From positions 1 to 32,177 of the forward strand of contig JANYAD010000111.1 in NCBI GenBank assembly GCA_025355165.1: a stretch of 32,177 nucleotides of DNA, written 5' to 3'. The stretch is from Gammaproteobacteria bacterium (lineage in GTDB: Bacteria > Pseudomonadota > Gammaproteobacteria > Steroidobacterales > Steroidobacteraceae). Both the position numbers and the translations under genes were made by a program. Each line of letters opens with the position of its first letter. Positions within the stretch are counted from its first letter, which is position 1. Below, piece by piece: positions 9,035 to 17,097 of the stretch. Under the pieces are notes generated by a model. That model made no database searches and had not been told where the DNA came from. It worked only from the letters and a program-made list of their open reading frames with translations.

Positions 9035-11896
9035 TCAGGGGGCACGGACCGCTGCCGTGACTTGCGGCGGGTCGAGCGCGGTGCGCGTCCACGTCCCATC
9101 CTTCTGGCGATCGAGCTCATAAGCAGGCCAGTAGTGCTTGTCGAGCTTTAGGGTGATGACGTCAGTCTGCCCATTCCAGCTAATCGTTTTCAGACGTAAC
9201 GAGGCACGATCCGGCTTACCGCTCACCGCTCTGATAAAGGCATCGAGATCCGGCGTTGCTTGGCCGTCGACTTCCGTGATGCGCCGGCCGGCATACAATC
9301 CGTAATGCGTCGCCGGGGACCCGTAAAAGAAAAACGACACGAACACCCCGTAGGGCGCGATACCGCGCTGTGCCGCCATGGCGCGATGCGGCGCCTGCAG
9401 CGTGGCGCCAGCCCAGATCAGCACTCGGTCGATGTCCTGGCCGTCCAAAGCCACGGTTTTCATGGCCAGCGTTTTTTCCGCGCCATCGCGCCATACCGTC
9501 ACGCTCACGGTCGGACTTTGCACGGCGCGCTCTACCTCGCGGAAACGATTCACCACCTTGCCATCGATGGCCAACAGCAAATCTCCCGGTTCGAGTAGCA
9601 AAGAGGCAGGTGAGCCGGCCACCAGTCGATTGACACCGAGCACCTGACGGCGCTGCGAATTATGTTCTTCGAAGCGTCGTACCCATGCATCCGGCAGGCC
9701 TAACTCGCGTGCTGCGGCCAGGGACTGCACGTCGAATTCTGCTTCGAAGGAAAACAGCGGACGTCCATCGGCAACCGCGCCAATCATCTCGCTGACCAGA
9801 TCGGCCGGTACGCCGCGGTTGATTTGTTCCAATTCTCGCTGCGACTCGAACGCGAAACTGGACCAAAGGGCCAATACCTCGCCTTTATCATCGGTCAGCA
9901 CACCGTCATAGTCGGTCGGCGGGTTGATCAGGCTTACCGCCTCCAAATTGCTATCGCGGAAGCGCAGCGTGCGCGAAAGTGGAAATGACACCACATCCAC
10001 GCTGGAGATCTGCGTTTTCCGCGACAGGACTTTCGAGTCCGCACGCTGACCCACAACCCAAACATCATCGCCGGCGCTTAATTGGCGCTTGACCAATGTC
10101 GCAGCACGCACCGGGGTGGTGCCGATGGACTTCGGGTCATACGAGACCACCGCGAGATTGTGCAGCGGATGAATGAACACGACTTTGCCTGGAACTTGGA
10201 TCGATCCTGCGAAGGTAATGCGCACATCGCCCATCGCCACCGGCACGGTGTTGCGATCGATCGCGACCAATCCGCGCTGCGCGTCCACGATCACTCCGGT
10301 GCCGTGATAGTTCTTTTCGGTAACGCCGGAAGTTGAATACGGCATGTCGAAATTTACCATCACGAGCGAGGGCGTCAGTCGATCGATACGCGCATCGCCG
10401 GTCTTGGCAAATTGCGTCGAAGCGGGCTTAAGCGCGCCCGGCGAAGGCCCGGAACCGATCGCGATGCAGGGCCAAGTTCCCATCGTATCGTCGCGCTCGC
10501 ATTCCCGCCCGGGAAACCAGCGCCTATCCATACGAATGACTTTGAGTTGAACAGCGCGCGGATCCTCGAGTGTCACGTAGCGCACGGGCACCCTGGCCCC
10601 ATCGGCAAGCTCGGCCAACGCTGCGGCAAACTCATCGAGATTATCGACCTTTCTGCCGTTGAAGGAACTGATCAACGCGGCCCGAGGGATGCCCGCGGCG
10701 CCGAACACATAGCCCGGATTTGCGATGTAAACGCCCTTGATAGGCACATTGAAGTGGCGCGCCTGCTGATAGGACAGGGTATGCACCACCGCCTCGCCGA
10801 ATTCGATAAACTTGTCCGGGGTGATGTCGCTCAAGGACTGCACCAGCAGGTCGTGCTGCATGACCTGGCTGCCGCGCTGTACTTGGACTTTCACCTGTTC
10901 GCCGAGGTGCTTATCGAGCATTTCTTCGAGCGAAAAAAACTCCGGGATCGGCTGGCCGTCGATGGTCAACAAGACATCCCCAGGGGACAAAACGCCGTCG
11001 GCACTCGAGCCCGGCTGCACATCCCCGACCACCAGCATACCGGTCAACTTCGGATACGCTTTGCGCATGGCGGCCTCGGTATCCGCATGCAGCCCGAGGC
11101 GCTTGAGTTCGTCGTAGGGCGTGTACTTGAAAACCGCCTCCAGTGTGCCGCGCGGCACCGGCTTGCCGGCCACAATATATTTCAGCGCGCGCACCACGGC
11201 ATTGAGCGGCAAGTAAAAACTCGAGGCGGCGCCGGTGGCTCCGCCGGCATTGAGCGCTACCACTCGGCCTTCGATGTCCATCACCGGCGAACCGGAAGAG
11301 CCGCCCGAGGTGCTGGAAGCGGCTTGGAAATAGAAGGTGTTGAAGTCGTTGTACTTGCCGTAGCCGTATTCCGGTGCTTCGCGGTCCAAACGTGCCAGCG
11401 TGCCCGCCAAGATCGATAGCTGCTCGCCCGCATCGTTGCCCACCACGCGGATTTCGCGACCAATCACGGCCCCTTGCGGATACAACGGCAGTTCGCTGGG
11501 CTGAATGAAGTGCAGCTTGGCCGGATCGTAGTGATAGATGCCGAAATCGTGGATGGGGTCGCGATAAATTGGATATAACTGCACCTCTTCTCGATTCAAG
11601 AAAATGGCTTGCGCGGTCACGGGCCCGGGCGTGACCACATGCCGATTGGTCAAGATCAGCCCCCGCTTAGCGTCGATGACGAAGCCTGTGGCCTGCGCGG
11701 TTGTGTTCCATTCGGTATCAAAGGCGCGAGCGGCATCGATTTGAATGGTGACCACGCCGGTGGCGATCTTTTCCAGGGTCTGCCCCCAGTTCGAAGGTGT
11801 GCTCGGAATGCCGGGTGCCGGAGTGACCGGCGGAGCGCTGAATGCGGGGGCAATGGACGATGCAAGCAAAGACAAGAGCAGCGAAATGCGCAGCAT
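9035..11896 (-). CDS. Duplicated HtrA-like serine protease with PDZ domains, second protease half inactive (Nma111-like layout)
   Basis: The 953-residue protein has a signal peptide (about residues 1-20, ending AFSA), so it is exported to the periplasm. The first half is an active-looking trypsin-like protease with His86 (LTNRHVV), Asp117 (DPIHDFGIY) and Ser201 (GGSSGSPV). Two PDZ-like domains follow, near 265-355 and 385-455. The second half repeats the plan: a protease fold near 500-700, then PDZ-like regions near 752-815 and 848-910. In that copy the triad positions read Asn549 (IDRNTV), Asn580 (PLHNLAV) and Tyr663/Asp664 (TDYDGVLTD), so it cannot be catalytic. The order protease-PDZ-PDZ-pseudoprotease-PDZ-PDZ recalls yeast Nma111. 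Substrates are unknown. An inverted repeat covers its ribosome site. Confidence 0.9.
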   Translation of the reverse strand: MLRISLLLSLLASSIAPAFSAPPVTPAPGIPSTPSNWGQTLEKIATGVVTIQIDAARAFDTEWNTTAQATGFVIDAKRGLILTNRHVVTPGPVTAQAIFLNREEVQLYPIYRDPIHDFGIYHYDPAKLHFIQPSELPLYPQGAVIGREIRVVGNDAGEQLSILAGTLARLDREAPEYGYGKYNDFNTFYFQAASSTSGGSSGSPVMDIEGRVVALNAGGATGAASSFYLPLNAVVRALKYIVAGKPVPRGTLEAVFKYTPYDELKRLGLHADTEAAMRKAYPKLTGMLVVGDVQPGSSADGVLSPGDVLLTIDGQPIPEFFSLEEMLDKHLGEQVKVQVQRGSQVMQHDLLVQSLSDITPDKFIEFGEAVVHTLSYQQARHFNVPIKGVYIANPGYVFGAAGIPRAALISSFNGRKVDNLDEFAAALAELADGARVPVRYVTLEDPRAVQLKVIRMDRRWFPGRECERDDTMGTWPCIAIGSGPSPGALKPASTQFAKTGDARIDRLTPSLVMVNFDMPYSTSGVTEKNYHGTGVIVDAQRGLVAIDRNTVPVAMGDVRITFAGSIQVPGKVVFIHPLHNLAVVSYDPKSIGTTPVRAATLVKRQLSAGDDVWVVGQRADSKVLSRKTQISSVDVVSFPLSRTLRFRDSNLEAVSLINPPTDYDGVLTDDKGEVLALWSSFAFESQRELEQINRGVPADLVSEMIGAVADGRPLFSFEAEFDVQSLAAARELGLPDAWVRRFEEHNSQRRQVLGVNRLVAGSPASLLLEPGDLLLAIDGKVVNRFREVERAVQSPTVSVTVWRDGAEKTLAMKTVALDGQDIDRVLIWAGATLQAPHRAMAAQRGIAPYGVFVSFFFYGSPATHYGLYAGRRITEVDGQATPDLDAFIRAVSGKPDRASLRLKTISWNGQTDVITLKLDKHYWPAYELDRQKDGTWTRTALDPPQVTAAVRAP

Positions 11897-11897
11897 G

Positions 11898-11937
11898 CCG
11901 ATCCTAAGGTTAGATTTCGTTCAGTGAACCGGATCGG
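11898..11937 (-). promoter_or_regulatory. Inverted repeat masking the Shine-Dalgarno of the HtrA-like gene
   Basis: On the minus strand CCGATCC (11931-11937) pairs with GGATCGG (11898-11904), and the inner GGTT pairs with AACC, around a loop of about 15 bases with a 3-base bulge. The 3' arm contains AGGA, the only plausible ribosome site for the ATG at 11896. There is no U tract, so it is not a typical terminator for the gcv operon upstream. Confidence 0.4.
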
Positions 11938-11943
11938 ACAAGA

Positions 11944-13437
11944 TTACGACCCAAGGGGTTCCTGATAAGCGGCACTTCCCTTCCAAATAAGGTCCAGCTG
12001 CTTCGCGGCGCGCACATCATCCAATCGTCGAACCGGCATTGTATGCGGGGCCGAGGCGAGTTTCTCGGGGTCGTGGCGCATTTCCTCCCGAATTGAAGCC
12101 ATCGCATCGCAGAACCGGTCAAGGTCCTCCTTGGCCTCCGTCTCCGTGGGCTCGATCAGCAGGCACTCCGGAACCAGCAACGGGAAATAGGTTGTAGGCG
12201 CATGAAACCCATAGTCCAGCAGGCGCTTGGCTACATCCATCGCGGAAACGTGATACGCCTTGTGCTCTTGCTTCAATGTAATGATGAACTCGTGGCTGGC
12301 GCGACGTTTGGGGTATGCAGCTTCAAAGCCGATTGCCTGCAGCCGTTTCATCAAATAATTGGCATTGAGCGCCGCGAATTCGGCAACCCGCACCATCCCT
12401 TGGCGACCCAGCAGCCGCATATAGATGTAGGCGCGTAAATTCACGCCCGCGTTCCCCATAAAGCCGGATAAGCGGCCGATGGACTGCGGCAAATCGCCTT
12501 CGGTCAGCCATCGATAGCGGGCGTTCTCTTTGCCGACGATGGGAAGAGGCAGAAAAGCCTTCAGGCGGGCGCTCACGCCGACCGCGCCCGATCCCGGTCC
12601 ACCGCCGCCGTGCGGCGTGGAGAAAGTTTTGTGCAAATTCATGTGAATGACGTCGAAACCCATGTCTCCCGGGCGCACTTTACCGAGAATGGCGTTTAGA
12701 TTTGCGCCATCGTAATAAAGCAGGCCGCCTGCCTCATGCACGGTTCGCGCGATCTGCACGATCTTGCGCTCGAAGACGCCCAAGGTTGAAGGATTCGTCA
12801 GCATGATGCCCGCGGTGGCAGGGCTGACAGCCAACTTAAGCGCCTCGATATCTACGTCGCCATTGGCGTCACAGGGTATTTCCCTCACCGTGTAGCCGCA
12901 CATGGTTGCCGTTGCTGGATTCGTGCCGTGCGCTGCCTGCGGCACGATAATCTCGGTGCGTCCCGTGTCATTGCGCGCACGATGATATGCACGGATCATC
13001 GCGACGCCGGCAAATTCGCCCTGCGCGCCGGCCATCGGCGTCAGACTGACCGCCTGCATGCCCGTGATCTCCTGCAACATCCCCTGCAACTCATACATAC
13101 AGGCGAGGAAACCTTGCGGTTCCGGCCCCAGCGGATGCCTCCCCAGGAACTCCGGCAGCATCGCGTACGTGTTGCAGGCCTTGGGGTTGTACTTCATGGT
13201 GCACGAACCCAGGGGATAAAAATGCGTGTCTATGGAGAAGTTCATCTGGGATAGACGGGTGAAGTGGCGCACCGCCTGCAGTTCCGATACCTCAGGCAAT
13301 GCCGGAGGGCTGCGGCGGCGCAGGTTCTCCGGCACTCGAACCGAGCCTGCGACGTTTGGCGGAAATTGCGTGACGGCGCCGCGTCCCGGCTTGCTCAACT
13401 CGAATATCAAAGGTTCGCGCAAACTCAGTTCAGTCAT
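11944..13437 (-). CDS. gcvPB: Glycine dehydrogenase (decarboxylating) subunit 2
   Basis: This is the PLP-binding half of the split P protein of the glycine cleavage system. It decarboxylates glycine and passes the aminomethyl group to the GcvH lipoyl arm. The 497-residue protein shows [58 protein letters not shown] and the PLP lysine Lys270 in [19 protein letters not shown]. Length is typical of GcvPB. It is the last gene of gcvT-gcvH-gcvPA-gcvPB and starts 12 bases after gcvPA. It needs GcvPA for an active heterotetramer. Regulation is expected from the glycine riboswitch at the head of the operon. No terminator with a U tract is visible after it. Confidence 0.97.
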   Translation of the reverse strand: MTELSLREPLIFELSKPGRGAVTQFPPNVAGSVRVPENLRRRSPPALPEVSELQAVRHFTRLSQMNFSIDTHFYPLGSCTMKYNPKACNTYAMLPEFLGRHPLGPEPQGFLACMYELQGMLQEITGMQAVSLTPMAGAQGEFAGVAMIRAYHRARNDTGRTEIIVPQAAHGTNPATATMCGYTVREIPCDANGDVDIEALKLAVSPATAGIMLTNPSTLGVFERKIVQIARTVHEAGGLLYYDGANLNAILGKVRPGDMGFDVIHMNLHKTFSTPHGGGGPGSGAVGVSARLKAFLPLPIVGKENARYRWLTEGDLPQSIGRLSGFMGNAGVNLRAYIYMRLLGRQGMVRVAEFAALNANYLMKRLQAIGFEAAYPKRRASHEFIITLKQEHKAYHVSAMDVAKRLLDYGFHAPTTYFPLLVPECLLIEPTETEAKEDLDRFCDAMASIREEMRHDPEKLASAPHTMPVRRLDDVRAAKQLDLIWKGSAAYQEPLGS

Positions 13438-13449
13438 GGATTGATTTTC

Positions 13450-14835
13450 CTAAGTCGCGCACGATGCGCTCATGGCATCGGTCAGTGCCGCGCGGTAGCG
13501 GTCGATATCGACGCTGAGCTTGGTTTCGGTTGCACAGACCAACATGGCACTTCCCAGCTCCGGATAGCGTTCGCTCAAGTCCAAGCCGCCGATGATCCCC
13601 TTGCGGTACAGGGCCGCAAGAACTTCGGCTGCCGGGCGATCCAGCAACAGCACGGCTTCGTGGAAGTGAGGGGCGGTGAAGCCTCGTTTCACGCCGGCGA
13701 CTTGACACAAAGCGCTAATCAGCTCACCGGTGCGCTGCATGCTGGCTTGCGCGACGGCCTCCAGACCTCTTGGGCCGAGGAGGCTCATGTAGATGGTCGC
13801 TGCTGTCACCATCAAGCCCTGATTGGTGCAAATGTTGGAAGTCGCTTTGCTGCGGCGTATGTGTTGCTCGCGTGCCTGCAGCGTCAAGCTGAAACCGGGG
13901 CGACCTTCCGTATCCACGGTGCGCCCGACGATTCTGCCGGGCATCTGGCGAACGTAATGCATCCGGGTTGCCATGAAGCCGAAATAAGGCCCCCCTGACG
14001 CCAATGGCACGCCGAGCGATTGCCCTTCCCCGCAGACGATGTCAGCGCCGCGCACGCCTGCGATCTCGGTTCCCCACTGCGCGGGCGGCTTCAGAAGCGC
14101 CAGCGAGATCGGGTTGACGAGGGCAATCAAAAGGATCTTGTTCTCGTGCGCCCAGTTGGTCAGGGCATCGACTTCCTCGAGGCTGCCGAAGAAATTCGGC
14201 TGCTGAACGATCAAGGCTGTGAAATCCTGTGCGCTGTAAGCTTCGAGCGCCTCGAGCAGCGTGACTCCGGCAAATCTGTCGTAGTCCACCGGCACAAAGC
14301 TGATGTCCTGGTTACCGGCAATGGCCCGAGCAACTTGCGCGTAAGTAGGATTGACGGCACGCGGCATGAGTATTCTTCGGGAACTGGAGCTGCGATTTGA
14401 GCGCACCGCCATGAGACAGGCCTCGGCGAGCGCAGATGCTCCGTCATACAAGGAAGCGTTCGACACCTCCATGCCGGTGAGCGCGCACATCATGGACTGG
14501 TATTCATACACGAGCTGCAAGGTCCCCTGGCTCGCCTCAGCCTGGTATGGCGTGTAGGCGGAATAAAATTCTCCGCGCGTCGCGATCGACCAAACCGGCG
14601 CGGGAATATGGTGCTCGTAGGCGCCGGCCCCGATGAAGTTCAATGGCCGACCATCGATCGCCGCCCGCTCGCCCATGAGCCGGCCGATTTCCATTTCAGA
14701 AAGCGGCTCGGGCAAGCTCAGCGCGCCGGCGCGCAGCTCGGCCGGAATCTCGTCGAACAAATCTTCGATGCCGTTCACGCCGATGACGCCCAACATGCGC
14801 GCGATGTCCTCGGCGGTGTGGGGGATAAATGCCAT
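13450..14835 (-). CDS. gcvPA: Glycine dehydrogenase (decarboxylating) subunit 1
   Basis: This is the N-terminal-half subunit of the split P protein. It lacks the PLP lysine and forms the active site with GcvPB. The 461-residue protein begins [20 protein letters not shown] and carries [82 protein letters not shown] and [20 protein letters not shown], all GcvPA signatures. The split gcvPA/gcvPB form occurs in many bacteria, whereas E. coli and Pseudomonas have a single-chain GcvP. It lies 9 bases after gcvH. Confidence 0.97.
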   Translation of the reverse strand: MAFIPHTAEDIARMLGVIGVNGIEDLFDEIPAELRAGALSLPEPLSEMEIGRLMGERAAIDGRPLNFIGAGAYEHHIPAPVWSIATRGEFYSAYTPYQAEASQGTLQLVYEYQSMMCALTGMEVSNASLYDGASALAEACLMAVRSNRSSSSRRILMPRAVNPTYAQVARAIAGNQDISFVPVDYDRFAGVTLLEALEAYSAQDFTALIVQQPNFFGSLEEVDALTNWAHENKILLIALVNPISLALLKPPAQWGTEIAGVRGADIVCGEGQSLGVPLASGGPYFGFMATRMHYVRQMPGRIVGRTVDTEGRPGFSLTLQAREQHIRRSKATSNICTNQGLMVTAATIYMSLLGPRGLEAVAQASMQRTGELISALCQVAGVKRGFTAPHFHEAVLLLDRPAAEVLAALYRKGIIGGLDLSERYPELGSAMLVCATETKLSVDIDRYRAALTDAMSASCAT

Positions 14836-14844
14836 ACGCGTCCT

Positions 14845-15243
14845 TTACTTCGATTCTTCGGCCAAGAAAGTCCGGTAGAGGGCCGGACTCATCAGAGATT
14901 TCATGTCGGCGGAAGCGTCCGCCTCCAGCCTAAACAGCCATCCCGCCCCATACGGATCTTCATTGAGCAGCTCAGGCTTGCTCGATAGTGCGACGTTGTT
15001 GGCAACGACTTTGCCCGCCAATGGACAATAGACATCAGATGCCGCCTTGACGGACTCAACCACCGCACACGTCTCACCCGCGGCCAAGGCCCGGCCTACA
15101 TCCGGCACCTCAACGAATACCAAATCGCCTAGCGCGCTTTGGGCATGGTCGGTGATGCCGATTTCCAAGGCGCCATTTTGTGTCTGGCGCACCCATTCGT
15201 GACTCTTGGTGTATTTAAGATCGGCGGGGATATTGTTGCTCAA
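14845..15243 (-). CDS. gcvH: Glycine cleavage system H protein
   Basis: GcvH carries the lipoyl group that shuttles the aminomethyl intermediate from GcvPA/PB to GcvT and is reoxidised by lipoamide dehydrogenase (not encoded here). The 132-residue protein contains YTKSHEWVR, GITDHAQSALGDLVFVEVPDVG and the lipoylation site Lys66 in VVESVKAASD, then NEDPYGAGWLFRL. The start is TTG at 15243, directed by AAGGAG eight bases upstream. That ribosome site lies inside the last codons of gcvT, whose stop is 2 bases before the start, so the pair is coupled. Confidence 0.97.
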   Translation of the reverse strand: MSNNIPADLKYTKSHEWVRQTQNGALEIGITDHAQSALGDLVFVEVPDVGRALAAGETCAVVESVKAASDVYCPLAGKVVANNVALSSKPELLNEDPYGAGWLFRLEADASADMKSLMSPALYRTFLAEESK

Positions 15244-15245
15244 AT

Positions 15246-16358
15246 TCAGCTCTCCTTACGAATGTCGATAAGCGGCTTTCCATGGCGCACGAACGGCGGC
15301 TTGACGATTCGCGCGGCGTGCAATTTGCCGCGTATGTCCACTAGCACGCTGTGCTCTAGCGTTTTGGGCAACCGCGCCAGGGCGATGGAGCGGTTCAGAG
15401 TAGGCGAGAAGGTTCCGCTGGTCACTTCACCGGTAAGGTCGTTGGAAGCGGCCTCGTTTAGCTGAACTTTCTGGTGGCTACGCAGCACACCGCGCTCCTC
15501 GAGCAGCAGGCCGACCAATTCCTTTCCACCCTCGCGTTGAGCGCGTTCCAAGGCTGCGCGTCCTACGAAATCCCGTTCTGCCGGATCGAAGGCCACTGTC
15601 CATTCGAGGCCGGACTCCAAGGGATGATAATTTTCATCCATATCGTTGCCGTACAGATTCATGCCCGCTTCCAACCTGAGCGTATCTCGGGCCCCCAGTC
15701 CTGCCGGTTGCACTTCCTGCGCCAGCAAACGCTGCCAACAATCGGCGGCATCCGTCGCGGGAAGCATGATCTCGAAACCGTCTTCACCGGTGTAGCCGGT
15801 ACGTGCGATGAACCACGATCCGAAGGAAGTGCCGCAGAAAGACTTCAACTCGAGGACGGCCGCCTGCTGCTCGGGGTAAAGCAGATTCGCCGCCTTGCGC
15901 CGGGCGTTCGGACCTTGGACGGCGATCATTGCCAGCTCCTTGCGTTCGACCGCGTTTACGCCGAACTGGACGGCTTCCTTACGTATCCAAACCAAATCTT
16001 TGTCCCGCGTCCCTGCATTGACAACCAAACGGAACCAGGTCTGGGACATGAAATAAACAATCAGATCGTCAATCACGCCGCCGTTTGGCAGCAGCATGCA
16101 GGAGTAAAGCGCCTTGCCGATCGTTTTGAGGCGTCCAACATCATTGGCCAAGAGATAGCGCAAGAATTCCCGAACGCGGTCGCCGGTAAGATCGACGATG
16201 CACATATGCGACACGTCGAACATGCCGGCATCTTTGCGCACGGCATGATGCTCGTCGATCTGCGAACCGTAGTGCAATGGCATATCCCAGCCGCCGAAGT
16301 CGACGATTTTTGCACCCAATTTCACATGGGAATCGTAAAGGGGAGTCTTAAGACCCAT
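15246..16358 (-). CDS. gcvT: Glycine cleavage system T protein (aminomethyltransferase)
   Basis: GcvT transfers the one-carbon unit from aminomethyl-GcvH to tetrahydrofolate, giving 5,10-methylene-THF and ammonia. The 370-residue protein begins MGLKTPLYDSHVKLGAKIVDFGGW and shows MPLHYGSQIDEHHAVRKDAGMFDVSHM, GVIDDLIVYF, GYTGEDGFEIM, GLGARDTLRLEAGMNLYGNDMDE and EVTSGTFSPTLNRSIALA. The ATG at 16358 has GAGG six bases upstream and matches family N-termini. The frame is open for 82 more codons upstream, but that part is the glycine riboswitch and is not coding. It is the first gene of the four-gene operon. Confidence 0.97.
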   Translation of the reverse strand: MGLKTPLYDSHVKLGAKIVDFGGWDMPLHYGSQIDEHHAVRKDAGMFDVSHMCIVDLTGDRVREFLRYLLANDVGRLKTIGKALYSCMLLPNGGVIDDLIVYFMSQTWFRLVVNAGTRDKDLVWIRKEAVQFGVNAVERKELAMIAVQGPNARRKAANLLYPEQQAAVLELKSFCGTSFGSWFIARTGYTGEDGFEIMLPATDAADCWQRLLAQEVQPAGLGARDTLRLEAGMNLYGNDMDENYHPLESGLEWTVAFDPAERDFVGRAALERAQREGGKELVGLLLEERGVLRSHQKVQLNEAASNDLTGEVTSGTFSPTLNRSIALARLPKTLEHSVLVDIRGKLHAARIVKPPFVRHGKPLIDIRKES

Positions 16359-16408
16359 CGCAAACCTCGCGGCAAACGAATACAAAGACGCGTGCACCTT
16401 CGTGCCTC

Positions 16409-16590
16409 GCCCCTCTGTCCTTAAGACCTGAGAGATTACGCGCCTGATGCCAAGCGTTGCTCCCCTTCGGTGGATCGCCTGTTGCGACCGCTCTCCAGAG
16501 ACCGCCAGAGTCTGCTGTTCATGTGCCTGAGCGTTTCCGGGCGGTTGCGCCTTCGGCGGTCCTTCAGTCAGGACTCTCTCCAGACAGCTC
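16409..16590 (-). promoter_or_regulatory. Tandem glycine riboswitch controlling the gcv operon
   Basis: Two glycine aptamers lie in tandem on the minus strand. Aptamer 1 (about 16500-16590) has CTGGAGAGAG, the core CGCCGAAGGCGCAACC and the returning CAGACTCTGG. Aptamer 2 (about 16409-16500) has TCTGGAGAGCGG, CACCGAAGGGGAGCAACGC, ATCTCTCAGG and GGACAGAGGGG. These match the known glycine-riboswitch consensus, including the GGAGAG start and the CCGAAGG junctions. In bacteria such tandem elements commonly activate gcv genes when glycine is abundant. The expression platform would lie in the 50 bases before gcvT; I see a small GCAC/GTGC hairpin there but cannot tell the switching mode. Together with the promoter candidate this explains the 305-base gap between gcvT and yciH. 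Confidence 0.95.
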
Positions 16591-16607
16591 TTATCGCGAT
16601 GCACCGC

Positions 16608-16636
16608 ATGATACAGAAGAGCCCCTCGGACATGAA
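16608..16636 (-). promoter_or_regulatory. Candidate promoter of the riboswitch-gcv operon
   Basis: On the minus strand TTCATG (three of six -35 matches), 17 bases, then TATCAT (five of six). Transcription would start near 16601, about 10 bases before aptamer 1, which is the right place. The -35 is weak. Confidence 0.4.
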
Positions 16637-16663
16637 GCGCTGAGACCTAATATATCTTCTGCC

Positions 16664-17011
16664 TCAACCGCCGGACTTTTTTGCGGGCCAACCCATCTTT
16701 ACCAGTTCCGCGACGATGACCTCGCGATGATCTCCCTGAATCTCGATGATGCCATCGCGCACCGTGCCGCCCGAACCACAGCGCTTCTTGAGCTTCGCGG
16801 CCAGGGCTTCGACATCGGCAAGAGACAAGGGCAAACCCGTAATCGTGGTGACGCCCTTCCCGGCCCGGCCCTTGACTTCACGCGCCACGCGCACGGCGGT
16901 CACCTTGGCGGCACCCGGGACACCGTTGGGGCAAACGCACTCGCGCACCGGGCGGCGGCAATTGGGGCACAAACTGCCGAGCCCAGTCGAATAAACAATC
17001 CGCGATCTCAC
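16664..17011 (-). CDS. yciH: SUI1/eIF1-family translation factor YciH
   Basis: The 115-residue protein has a short Cys-rich N-terminus (CPNCRRPVRECVCP, possibly zinc binding) followed by a SUI1 domain: GRAGKGVTTITGLPL, LAAKLKKRCGSGGTVRDGIIEIQGDHREVI and ELVKMGWPAKKSGG. It is the bacterial relative of eIF1, thought to influence start-site fidelity on the 30S subunit. The start is GTG at 17011; an ATG a few bases upstream is out of frame. It is divergent from the amidohydrolase gene, with 86 bases between the starts. Length is normal (about 108-120). Confidence 0.93.
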   Translation of the reverse strand: MRSRIVYSTGLGSLCPNCRRPVRECVCPNGVPGAAKVTAVRVAREVKGRAGKGVTTITGLPLSLADVEALAAKLKKRCGSGGTVRDGIIEIQGDHREVIVAELVKMGWPAKKSGG

Positions 17012-17097
17012 TTTCTCATGTTATCAACACTTAAGAGATTTACGTTTAGAATCGGCGCACGCACAAAATATTTCTCAAACTCAAAAGCGAGCCCATC

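Noticed and set aside
10412-11419. Long plus-strand open frame (335 codons) antisense to the HtrA-like gene
   Set aside because: It has no recognisable motifs and an Arg/Gly/His-rich shadow composition, and it lies wholly within a well-supported gene on the other strand.
15474-16424. Plus-strand open frame of 316 codons antisense to gcvT
   Set aside because: It is antisense to a certain gene and to the riboswitch, and shows no family features.
16359-16604. 82-codon N-terminal extension of gcvT
   Set aside because: The sequence is the glycine riboswitch; the conserved protein starts at 16358 with its own GAGG site.
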